Shown in pieces: positions 44,695 to 54,870 of a stretch of 64,000 bases of DNA (position 1 is the stretch's first letter; every line of letters starts with the position of its first letter). The notes beneath the pieces were generated by a model. That model did no database searches. It was not told the origin of the DNA and saw nothing but the letters and a program-made list of their open reading frames with translations. Source of the DNA: DASUDX01 sp036275365 (GTDB lineage: Bacteria; Pseudomonadota; Gammaproteobacteria; Nevskiales; Nevskiaceae); NCBI GenBank assembly GCA_036275365.1, contig DASUDX010000083.1, forward strand, positions 1-64,000, in the 5' to 3' direction. Made by a program: the position numbers and the translations under genes.

Positions 44695-46143
44695 ATGAAG
44701 CCCGCCCATCCGCCGCTGCGTCTGCTGCCCGGCCTGCTGGCCGCGCTGCTGATCCTGTGGTCCTCCGCGCTGGCGGCGCTGGACGAGCGCGAGGCCCTGG
44801 CGCTGGCCCTGCGCACCGGCTTCCTGCCCACCGATGCGGAGCTCGCCGCGCTGCGGCCGCTGGACTGGGAAGCGGCGGTGCAGGGCCGCATCGACGCCGC
44901 CACCCGGCGGGCCGCGGCCCCTGCCGTCCGCCACGCCGAGTTCGACCGCGAGGAGGCCGCCAACCCGCTGCGTGGCCGGCGGGGCGCCGAACGCCGCGAG
45001 GCCCTGCGCGAGCGCGCCGAGGACATCGGCGAGCTGCAGGCCTGGTGGATGGGCGAGATGGTCGGCACCCCGGCGCCGCTGCTGGAGCGCATGACGCTGT
45101 TCTGGCACGGCCATTTTCCGGTGCGCTTCAAGCCGGTCGGTTCGCCGGTGCTGCTCTATCGCCAGAACCAGCTGTTCCGCCGCCATGCGCTGGGCGACTA
45201 CCGGGCGCTGCTGCGCGGGCTGCTGCGCGACCCGGCGATGCTGATCTTTCTCGACAACACCCGCAATCGGAAGCAGGCGCCCAACGAGAACCTGGCCCGC
45301 GAGTTCCTCGAGCTGTTCACCCTCGGCGAGGGGCACTACCGCGAGCGCGACATCAAGGAGGCCGCCCGCGCGCTCACCGGCTGGGGCGTGGATGCGGACA
45401 CCGGCGAGTTCCGCATCGAGCCGCGCTTCCACGACGACGGCGAGAAGGAGATTCTCGGCGCCCGCGGCCGCTTCGACGGGGATGATCTGGTGGAGCGGGT
45501 GCTGGCCCAGCCACAGGCCGCGCGCTTCATCACCGAGAAGCTATGGCGCGAGTTCGTCTCGCCGCAGCCGGTGCCGGCCCGGGTCGAGGCCCTGGCCGCC
45601 GGCTTCCGCCGGGACTGGCGGCTGGACCGCCTGCTGCTGGCCCTGCTGACCACCCCGGAGGCGCGCGATCCGGGCCTGCGCGGGCAGCTGGTGAAGTCCC
45701 CGGTGGAGCTGGTGGTGGGGGTGAGCCGCGCGCTGGCGCTGCCGGTGGACGATGGCCGGGTGCTGGCCGCCGCCGCGGCCAGCCAGGGCCAGGCGCTGTT
45801 CAACCCGCCGAATGTGCGCGGCTGGCCGCAGGGGGTGGCCTGGATCAGCAGCCAGACCCTGCTGGCCCGCCTGCAGTACCTGCGCTGGGTCCTGGGCGAA
45901 ACACCCCAGCTGCCGGCCGTCGAGGATCTGCCGGGGGTGTTGGTCAACGCGGCGCGACGCCAGGGCCGCAGCCTGCAGGCGCGCTACCGCGAGGCCCTGG
46001 CCGGACGCGCCGAGCGCTTCCCCGACCAGGGCGGCGCGGCGCGCTGGGTGGTGATCGACCCGCTGGTGCGGCTGGATCTCGCCGAGGCACCGACCGTGCG
46101 CTTCACGCAAACCCTCCTCGATCCCAGCTTCCAGCTCAAATGA
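44695..46143 (+). CDS. DUF1800 family exported protein
   Basis: The 482-residue protein has an N-terminal signal or anchor (about 10-28) and the DUF1800 core: MTLFWHGHFPVRF, RRHALGDYRALLRGLLRDPAM, NENLAREFLELFTLGEGHY and the ARALTGW block. The family is widespread and uncharacterised biochemically. It overlaps the following DUF1501 gene by four bases (ATGA), the usual partner for this family. The start at 44695 gives the signal sequence; an upstream in-frame ATG overlaps purT. Confidence 0.9.
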   Translation: MKPAHPPLRLLPGLLAALLILWSSALAALDEREALALALRTGFLPTDAELAALRPLDWEAAVQGRIDAATRRAAAPAVRHAEFDREEAANPLRGRRGAERREALRERAEDIGELQAWWMGEMVGTPAPLLERMTLFWHGHFPVRFKPVGSPVLLYRQNQLFRRHALGDYRALLRGLLRDPAMLIFLDNTRNRKQAPNENLAREFLELFTLGEGHYRERDIKEAARALTGWGVDADTGEFRIEPRFHDDGEKEILGARGRFDGDDLVERVLAQPQAARFITEKLWREFVSPQPVPARVEALAAGFRRDWRLDRLLLALLTTPEARDPGLRGQLVKSPVELVVGVSRALALPVDDGRVLAAAAASQGQALFNPPNVRGWPQGVAWISSQTLLARLQYLRWVLGETPQLPAVEDLPGVLVNAARRQGRSLQARYREALAGRAERFPDQGGAARWVVIDPLVRLDLAEAPTVRFTQTLLDPSFQLK

Positions 46144-47303
46144 ACGCGCGCCTGTCCCGTCGTGCCCTGCTGCAGGCGCTCGGTCCGATCGGCGCCAGCC
46201 TGCTGCTGGCCCCGCCGCGCCTGCTGGCCTCGGCCTCGCCGCGCTGCCTGATCCTGGTCGAGCTCAACGGCGCCAACGATGGCCTCAACACCGTGGTGCC
46301 CTACGCCGATCCGGCCTACCGCGCGCTGCGGCCGAACCTCGCCCTGGCGCGCGAGGGACTGCTGGCACTGGACGCGCGGCTGGCCCTGCATCCGCAGCTG
46401 CGCCGGCTGCACCGGCGCTTCCAGGCCCGCGAGCTGGCCATCGTGCTGGGTCTGGGCTATCCCGATCCCAACCGCTCGCATTTCCGCTCGATCGAGATCT
46501 GGGACAGCGGCTCGGATGCCGACCAGACCTCCAACGAGGGCTGGCTGACCCGCCTGGGCAGCGCCCCGCTGCGCCAGGCGGGCTACGCGCTGGACGGGGT
46601 GGTGATCGGCCGCAATCCCGGGCCGCTGTCCGGCGAGGCCTTCCTGCCGGTGGTGATGGAGGATCGCCAGTCCTATCTGGCCGAGGCCCTGCGCACCGAC
46701 GCCCCGCAGGCGCTGCTGGCGCGCAACCCGACGCTCGCCCATCTGGTGCGGGTGCAGAGCGCCATCGAGGGCTCGGCCGACTCCCTCGCTGCGGATCGGC
46801 CGCCGCTGAAGACGGCCTTTCCGAAGGGCCGCTTTGGCGAGGATCTGGCCGAGGCCGCACGGCTGGCGAGCGGACGGCCGCTGGCGGCGGTGATCAAGGT
46901 GGCGCTGACCGGCTTTGATACCCATGTGGGCCAGCTCGGCCGCCACCAGGCCCTGCTCGGCGAGCTCGACGAGGGCCTCGAGGCCCTGTGCACCGCCCTG
47001 CGCGAGACCGGGGCCTGGTCACACACCCTGGTGATGACCTACTCCGAGTTCGGCCGTCGCGCCCGCGAGAACGCCGCCCGCGGCACCGATCACGGCACCG
47101 CGGCACCCCACTTCGTGCTCGGTGGCGCGGTCCGCGGCGGGCTGTACGGCGAGCAGCCGCGGCTGGACCGGCTGGTGGACGATGATCTGGTCCACACCGT
47201 GGATTTCCGCCGCTACTACAACAGCGTGCTCGCCGACTGGTTCGGCCGGCCGGAGATCCAGTTCGATCCCGCCCGTCACCGCCGGCTCGACTTCCTCGCC
47301 TGA
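46140..47303 (+). CDS. DUF1501 family protein (sulfatase-like fold), Tat-type signal
   Basis: A 387-residue protein starting with a twin-arginine signal (SRRALLQALGPIGASLLL, residues 6-23). The mature part has DUF1501 blocks: LVELNGANDGLNTVVPY, HPQLRRLH, NRSHFRSIEIWDSG, TGFDTHVGQ and TYSEFGRRARENAARGTDHG. The fold is related to alkaline phosphatase/sulfatase enzymes, with Asp and His residues placed as for metal binding. It forms an overlapping pair with the DUF1800 gene; the two are probably exported and act together, by an unknown mechanism. Confidence 0.9.
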   Translation: MNARLSRRALLQALGPIGASLLLAPPRLLASASPRCLILVELNGANDGLNTVVPYADPAYRALRPNLALAREGLLALDARLALHPQLRRLHRRFQARELAIVLGLGYPDPNRSHFRSIEIWDSGSDADQTSNEGWLTRLGSAPLRQAGYALDGVVIGRNPGPLSGEAFLPVVMEDRQSYLAEALRTDAPQALLARNPTLAHLVRVQSAIEGSADSLAADRPPLKTAFPKGRFGEDLAEAARLASGRPLAAVIKVALTGFDTHVGQLGRHQALLGELDEGLEALCTALRETGAWSHTLVMTYSEFGRRARENAARGTDHGTAAPHFVLGGAVRGGLYGEQPRLDRLVDDDLVHTVDFRRYYNSVLADWFGRPEIQFDPARHRRLDFLA

Positions 47304-47405
47304 GCCGGGCGGCCGCCGCTCGGCCGCTGCCGGCCACCCCTGATCCGCCGACCCTGCGCGCCGGCGCCGGCCGGCCGCTACACCGGGGCAAGCGCGAGGA
47401 TTCCG

Positions 47406-50400
47406 ATGCCGACTACGCGACCCGAGCGGTCCTGGCTCCTGCCCCTGCTGGTGGGCGGCAGCCTGCTGCTGGCGATCGCGGTGTACGCGCTGATCCGCGC
47501 CCACAACGCCCGCGATGCCGAGGCGCAGCTGGCGATCGCAGCCGATCGCCAGGCCCAGGCCGTTCAGCAGGCGTTCTGGCGCTTCCAGTACGGCCTGCGC
47601 GGTCTGCGCGGGGCGATCCTGGCGAGCGGGGGCGATGCGGTGCGCTACCCGGCGCTGAAGGCCTATGCCGACAGCCGCGATCTGGCGGTCGAGTTCCCGG
47701 GTGCGCGCGGCTTTGGCTTCATCCGCCGGGTGCCGCGTGAGCAGCTCGCCGCCTACCAGCTCGACCAGCGCCGCGAGCGGCCGGGCTTCACCGTGCATCA
47801 GCTGCTGGCGCATGGCTTCGAGTCGATGGTCATCGAGGTGCTGGAGCCGCTGGCCGGCAACCAGGAGGCGATCGGCCTCGACATCGCCAGCGAGACCCAC
47901 CGGCGCGAGGCCGCGCTCGCCGCCCTGCGCCGTGGCGAGCCGACCCTGAGCGCGCCGATCACGCTGGTGCAGTTCACCGGACTGCCGCGCCGCGGCCTGC
48001 TGCTGCTGATGCCGATCCAGCGCAGCGGCTGGCCGGTGGCCAGCGAGGCCGAGCGGGCGGCCGCCACCCTCGGTTTCAGTTATGCACCTCTGCTGGTCGA
48101 CGACATCCTCGGCGGGCTGGGGCTGGATCAGGCCTTTCTGCAGCTGACGCTGCGCGACCTCACCGAGGACCGCTCGGCGCCCCCGTTCTACCAGGGCGCC
48201 GGCGGGGCGCAGCGCCTGCCCGGCCTGTGGCAGCAGCGCCGGCTGGACCTCTACGGCCGCCACTGGCAGCTGGAGATCGCCGCTCTGCCCGGCTATGTGC
48301 AGACGCTGCGCCAGCCGCCGGCCCTGGGCCTCGCGTTGGGAACGCTGGCGGCCGGCCTGCTGCTGGCCCTGATGCTGCGGCTGCGTCAGCAGGGGCAGGC
48401 CCGCGAGCAGCTGCTGCAGGCCCAGCGCCTGCGGCTGGCCACCCTCGTCAGCGGCAGCGATGCAGCCATCATCGGCAAGGACCGCAGCGGCCGCATCACC
48501 AGCTGGAACCGCGCCGCCGAGCGCCTGTTCGGCTACCCCGCCAGCGCCGCCGAAGGACGGCTGATCCAGGACCTGATCCTGCCGGCCGAGCGCCACCAGG
48601 AGGAGGCCGAGCTGCTGGACCGCGCCTTTGCCGGGGAGACCCTGGAGCGGGTCAACACCCAGCGCCGCCACCGGGATGGCAGCACGGTGGACATCGAGCT
48701 GACCCTGGTGCCGATCCGCGATGGGCAGGGCGAGGTGGACAGCGTCGCCGGCATCGCCCGCGACATCACCGCGCCACGCCGTGCCGAGTCGGTGTTTGCC
48801 GAGCTGCTGGCACTGACCCGCAACACGGTCGGCGAGCCCTTCCTGCTGCAGGCCGCCGAGGCCCTGAGCCGGGTCATGGGCGCCGAGCTGGTGCTGATCG
48901 CCCGCGCCAGCGACCGCCCGGTCACCCGGGTGGAGGTGCTGGCGGCCTGGGAGCATGGGGCGGCGCGGCCGCCCTGGTCCTTTGATCTGGCCGGCACGCC
49001 CTGTGCGCTGGTCTACCAGGCCGACCCGCTGCCGCCGGACCAGGGCCGGCGGATGGAGGAGGTGACGCTGGTCAGCCGCGATCTCCAGCGCTGCTTCAGC
49101 GCCGCGGCCGGAGGACCTTTCCACAGCTTTCTCGGCTTTCCCCTGCACGACGATCACGGCGAGCTGACCGGCCATGTGGCGGCCCTGTTCACCGAGCCGC
49201 TCAGCCAGACCCGTGGCGAGCAGCTGGTGGCCGCCGGCCGCCTGTTTGCCCAGCGCGTGGAAGCCGAGCTGAAGCGGCTGGCGGTGGAACGCCAGCGCGA
49301 TGACATGGTCGGCGAGCTGCACAAGCTCAACAGCCGGCTGGAGCTGACGGTGGCCGAACGCACCCGCGAGATGCGCCGTCTCTACGCCCTGCAGCAGGAG
49401 ATCCTGTCCCAGGCCGGCTTCGCCATCATCGCCACCGATCCCCAGGGTCTGATCAGCGTGTTCAATCCGGCCGCCGAGCGGCTGCTGGGCTACCCGGCCG
49501 CCGAGATGGTCGGGCGCGCGACCCCGGCGGTCTTCCATCTCGATGCCGAGGTCGTGGCCCAGGCCGCCCGGCTGAGCGAGACCCTCGGCGAGCCGGTGGC
49601 GGCCGGCTTCGAGGCCTTCGTGGCCCTGGCCCGCCGCGGGCAGACCGATACCCGCGAATGGACCTATCGCCGCCGCGATGGCCGCGAGGTGCCGGTGCTG
49701 CTCAGCGTCTCCGCCCTGCGCGGCGAGGACGGCACGCTCGAAGGCTTCCTCGGCATGGCCGTGGATCTGTCGGAACGGCGCCGCCTCGAATCCGAGCTGA
49801 AGCTGGCCCAGGTGTCGATCGATGCCTCGCCCGATGCCATGTACTGGATGAATCCCAGTGGCCGCATCGTGCGGGTCAACCAGGCCGCCTGCGACATGCT
49901 CGGCTACAGCCGCGAGGAGCTGACCCAGCGCAGCGTGCCGGACATCGCACCGACCTTTCCGCCCAGCGCCTGGCAGGCGCACTGGGAGGGCTTCCGTCAC
50001 CAGAGCCAGCAGCGGCTGGAATCCCAGCACCGGCACAAGAATGGCCACGACATCGATATCGCGGTGAGCAGCAACTATGTGCGCGATGGCGAGCGCGAGT
50101 ATGTCTATGCGGTGGTCAAGGACATCGGCGAGATCAAGGCGGCGCAGCGCCTGGCCGAGGCCGCCAGCGCGGCGAAGTCGAGCTTTCTCGCCAATCTCAG
50201 CCACGAGATCCGCACCCCGCTCAACGCCATCCTCGGACTCAGCCGGCTGCTCGAGCAGAGCGGCCTGAACCTGCGCCAGCACGATTATGTGCAGACGCTG
50301 GACTCCGCCGCGCGCACCCTGCTCGCCCTGCTCAACGACATCCTCGATTTCTCCAAGATCGAGGCCGGCAAGCTCAGCCTGGAGAGCGGACCGTTCTCCC

Positions 50401-51890
50401 TGCAGGCCCTGCTCGACGAGATCCTGCCCCTGCTGCAGCAGACCGCCGCGTCCAAGCCGGTGGAGCTGGTGGTGGACCTCGACCCCCGGCTCGGCGACCG
50501 GCTGGTGGGCGATGCCCTGCGCCTCAAGCAGGTGCTGCTGAATCTGCTCGGCAATGCGCTGAAGTTCACCGAGCGCGGTTCGGTGGTGCTGGAGATCCGC
50601 ACCGCCGAGACCGCCGGCAGCGTGCAGGTACAGGTGCGCGATACCGGCATCGGTATCCCCGAGGCCCAGCAGGCGCAGCTGTTCGCCGGCTTCCACCAGG
50701 CCGAGGCCTCCACCGCCCGGCGCTTCGGCGGCACTGGTCTGGGGCTGGCGATCAGCCAGCGCATCGTCGGTCTGATGGGCGGGCGGATCGAGGTGCGCTC
50801 GGCCAGCGGCGCCGGCAGCTGCTTCTATTTCAGTCTGCCGCTGCAGGCCGAGCCGGCGGTGCTGACGGCCAGTGGCACGGGCCGCCGCCTGTGGCTCGCC
50901 GAGCCGGAGGCGAGCGCCGATGCGGTGCTGCGCCGCCAGGCCCAGGCACGCGGCTGGCAGGTGGCGGCCGAGCGCAGCCCGGCGGCGATCCTCGAACAGG
51001 TGCAGAGCGGGGACCGCGTGCTGCTGGCCTGGCCGCAGCCGGGCTGCGAGACCGCGACGGCCTTGAATACGCTGGCCGAGACCCTCTACGCCGCCGGCGC
51101 GGAACTGAAGGTGATGCTGACGGTGACCGCCCGCGAGGCCCTGCTGGCGTTCAGCCCCTCGCGCCACCCACCCGGCCTGCTGCTCAAGCCGCTGCTGCCC
51201 GAGCGCGCGGTGGGGGACAGCCCCCCGACGGTGGCGCTGCCGGTCAGCCCGGCGCAGCGCCGGCTGCTGGGCCTGCGCCTGCTGGTGGTGGAAGACCATC
51301 CGGTCAACCAGCAGGTGGCGCTGGAACTGCTGCAGGACGAGGGCGCGACCGTCACCGTGGTGGCCAGCGGGGCCGAGGCCCTGGCGCTGCTGCGACCGGG
51401 CCCGACGCCGCCGGCCTTTGACCTGGTGCTGATGGATCTGCACATGCCGGGCATGGACGGGCTGGCCACCACCCGCGCCCTGCGCGGGCAGCTCGGCTGC
51501 ACCCTGCCGATCATCGCCATGACCGCGGATACCCGCGCCGACCAGCGCGAAGCCTGCCTGGCCGCGGGCATGAACGACCACATCGGCAAGCCCTTCAACC
51601 TCGACGGGCTGTGCCGGGCCATCCTCGCCCAGCTCAGCGGCGCCGGCGAGCTGGACCCGGAGGATGTCCACCGTCGTCTCGAGCAGCTGATGCCCCTGCT
51701 GCTCAGCGGCAGCGGCGAGGCACTGGAGCGGATCGGGCAATGGCGGGAGCGGGTCGGCAGCGCCTGCCCGGACCCGCTGCGGGCCCTGCATGGGGCCATC
51801 CACCAGCTCGACTATCCGCTGGCCCTGCGGCTGAGCCAGGAATGGTTGCAGCGGCTGCGGCTGCCATTGCTGCAGGGAGAGGCCGCATGA
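47406..51890 (+). CDS. CHASE/PAS hybrid sensor histidine kinase
   Basis: A 1494-residue membrane sensor. Two helices (about 10-30 and 303-323) flank a periplasmic CHASE domain. Inside the cell follow PAS (about 342-458), a GAF-like linker (459-628), two more PAS/PAC domains (about 660-795 and 798-912), a HisKA domain with H933 in NLSHEIRTPLN, an HATPase domain (about 1030-1145, with N-box NLLGNALKFTERG and RDTGIGIP) and a receiver domain (about 1290-1410, phospho-acceptor D1344 in LMDLHMPGMDG). It ends with an 80-residue helical tail. It overlaps the next gene, a GGDEF response regulator, by four bases. Confidence 0.92.
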   Translation: MPTTRPERSWLLPLLVGGSLLLAIAVYALIRAHNARDAEAQLAIAADRQAQAVQQAFWRFQYGLRGLRGAILASGGDAVRYPALKAYADSRDLAVEFPGARGFGFIRRVPREQLAAYQLDQRRERPGFTVHQLLAHGFESMVIEVLEPLAGNQEAIGLDIASETHRREAALAALRRGEPTLSAPITLVQFTGLPRRGLLLLMPIQRSGWPVASEAERAAATLGFSYAPLLVDDILGGLGLDQAFLQLTLRDLTEDRSAPPFYQGAGGAQRLPGLWQQRRLDLYGRHWQLEIAALPGYVQTLRQPPALGLALGTLAAGLLLALMLRLRQQGQAREQLLQAQRLRLATLVSGSDAAIIGKDRSGRITSWNRAAERLFGYPASAAEGRLIQDLILPAERHQEEAELLDRAFAGETLERVNTQRRHRDGSTVDIELTLVPIRDGQGEVDSVAGIARDITAPRRAESVFAELLALTRNTVGEPFLLQAAEALSRVMGAELVLIARASDRPVTRVEVLAAWEHGAARPPWSFDLAGTPCALVYQADPLPPDQGRRMEEVTLVSRDLQRCFSAAAGGPFHSFLGFPLHDDHGELTGHVAALFTEPLSQTRGEQLVAAGRLFAQRVEAELKRLAVERQRDDMVGELHKLNSRLELTVAERTREMRRLYALQQEILSQAGFAIIATDPQGLISVFNPAAERLLGYPAAEMVGRATPAVFHLDAEVVAQAARLSETLGEPVAAGFEAFVALARRGQTDTREWTYRRRDGREVPVLLSVSALRGEDGTLEGFLGMAVDLSERRRLESELKLAQVSIDASPDAMYWMNPSGRIVRVNQAACDMLGYSREELTQRSVPDIAPTFPPSAWQAHWEGFRHQSQQRLESQHRHKNGHDIDIAVSSNYVRDGEREYVYAVVKDIGEIKAAQRLAEAASAAKSSFLANLSHEIRTPLNAILGLSRLLEQSGLNLRQHDYVQTLDSAARTLLALLNDILDFSKIEAGKLSLESGPFSLQALLDEILPLLQQTAASKPVELVVDLDPRLGDRLVGDALRLKQVLLNLLGNALKFTERGSVVLEIRTAETAGSVQVQVRDTGIGIPEAQQAQLFAGFHQAEASTARRFGGTGLGLAISQRIVGLMGGRIEVRSASGAGSCFYFSLPLQAEPAVLTASGTGRRLWLAEPEASADAVLRRQAQARGWQVAAERSPAAILEQVQSGDRVLLAWPQPGCETATALNTLAETLYAAGAELKVMLTVTAREALLAFSPSRHPPGLLLKPLLPERAVGDSPPTVALPVSPAQRRLLGLRLLVVEDHPVNQQVALELLQDEGATVTVVASGAEALALLRPGPTPPAFDLVLMDLHMPGMDGLATTRALRGQLGCTLPIIAMTADTRADQREACLAAGMNDHIGKPFNLDGLCRAILAQLSGAGELDPEDVHRRLEQLMPLLLSGSGEALERIGQWRERVGSACPDPLRALHGAIHQLDYPLALRLSQEWLQRLRLPLLQGEAA

Positions 51891-52813
51891 GCCTGCCCGA
51901 GCTGCTGCCCTGCCCGCTGGACGACAGCGCGCCACGGCCGCTGGTGCTGGTGGTGGACGATCACCCGGCCAATGTGCGGCTGGTGATCGAAGCCCTGCAG
52001 CCGGAGATGGAGGTGGTGTTCGCCCTCAACGGCGAGCGCGCGCTCGAACGGCTGCAGCAGCCGCCGCCACCGGAGGTGCTGCTGCTGGATCTGCACATGC
52101 CCGGGATGGATGGCCACGAACTGTGCCGGCGCATCAAGGCCGACGAGCGCCTGCGCGAGATTCCGCTGATCTTCCTGACCGGAGACCAGCGCGAGGACGC
52201 CGAGCAGGCCGGGCTCGATCTGGGCGCGGTGGATTATCTGAACAAGCCGATCTCGGCGCCGATTCTCAAGGCGCGGGTACGCACCCATGTGCGGCTGCAC
52301 CGGCAGAACCTGCTGCTCAACCGCCTGGCCCATCACGATGCCCTGACCGGGGTGGCCAATCGCGGCAGCTTCGACCGCGCGCTGCAGCGCTGCGTGGCCC
52401 AGGCCCGTCGCGACACCCTGCCGCTGGGCCTGCTGTTCCTCGATCTGGATCATTTCAAGCAGCGCAACGACCACTACGGCCACGCCGCCGGGGACGAGGC
52501 GCTGCGCCTGATCGGCGCCTATCTGCTGAGCCAGGTGCGGCGCCCCAGCGATGTGGTGGCCCGCTATGGCGGCGAGGAGTTTGTCTGCATCCTGCCGGAC
52601 ACCACGCCGGCCCACGCCCGGCAGATGGCCGAGCTGCTGCGGCGCGGGGTGGCGGCGCTGCCGCTGTCCAGCGAGCCGCTGACGGTGAGCATAGGCGGGG
52701 CCATGCTGGAACCGGAGCAGGACAATCCGGCGACGGCGCTGCTGGCGGCTGCCGATGCCGCCCTCTACCGGGCCAAGCAGGAGGGTCGCAACCGGGTCTG
52801 CTGGGCGGAATAG
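51887..52813 (+). CDS. Response regulator diguanylate cyclase, kinase-coupled
   Basis: The 308-residue protein has a receiver domain (about 18-135, phospho-acceptor in LLLDLHMPGMDG) and a GGDEF-type domain with active-site GGEEF. RPSD five residues upstream is an intact RxxD inhibitory site. It should synthesise cyclic di-GMP when phosphorylated. The ATG overlaps the stop of the hybrid kinase (ATGA, 51887-51890), making the kinase its likely phosphodonor. It is the second receiver-GGDEF protein of the window. Confidence 0.92.
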   Translation: MSLPELLPCPLDDSAPRPLVLVVDDHPANVRLVIEALQPEMEVVFALNGERALERLQQPPPPEVLLLDLHMPGMDGHELCRRIKADERLREIPLIFLTGDQREDAEQAGLDLGAVDYLNKPISAPILKARVRTHVRLHRQNLLLNRLAHHDALTGVANRGSFDRALQRCVAQARRDTLPLGLLFLDLDHFKQRNDHYGHAAGDEALRLIGAYLLSQVRRPSDVVARYGGEEFVCILPDTTPAHARQMAELLRRGVAALPLSSEPLTVSIGGAMLEPEQDNPATALLAAADAALYRAKQEGRNRVCWAE

Positions 52814-52904
52814 CCCGCTCGCCTTGTCACGGCCGGGCGCGTACACTCCGCGACCCCCTGACCACCGGCCACTAGGGGCAGCTCGCGCTGCGCCTTGGAT
52901 TTAC

Positions 52905-54740
<1,836 letters not shown>

Positions 54741-54785
54741 GCCGCCCCCGCGCTGCGCTGCAGCAGCCGGGGCCTGTGCTAGCGT

Positions 54786-54808
54786 GGCTTCACCCTCGCG
54801 GTGAAGCC
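54786..54808. other. Perfect 9-base-pair hairpin between typA and the transglycosylase gene
   Basis: GGCTTCACC (54786-54794) and GGTGAAGCC (54800-54808) enclose a CTCGC loop, 46 bases after the typA stop. No T run follows on either strand, so it is not a standard intrinsic terminator. It could shield mRNA ends or sit in the leader of the next gene. Confidence 0.5.
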
Positions 54809-54870
54809 CCGTCTTGACCTCCTCCGCCGACCGTTCCGACGCCAGTCCGCTGATCCGCTCGGTGCGCCGC

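Noticed and set aside
47019..51935. A 1638-codon open frame antisense to the hybrid kinase gene.
   Set aside because: The sense frame has CHASE, PAS, HisKA, HATPase and receiver domains; the antisense frame is repetitive Gln/Ala/Arg/Leu with no motif.
52824..52847. TTGTCA and TACACT as a typA promoter.
   Set aside because: The spacer is only 12 bases, too short for sigma-70; at most the TACACT could be a -10 element.
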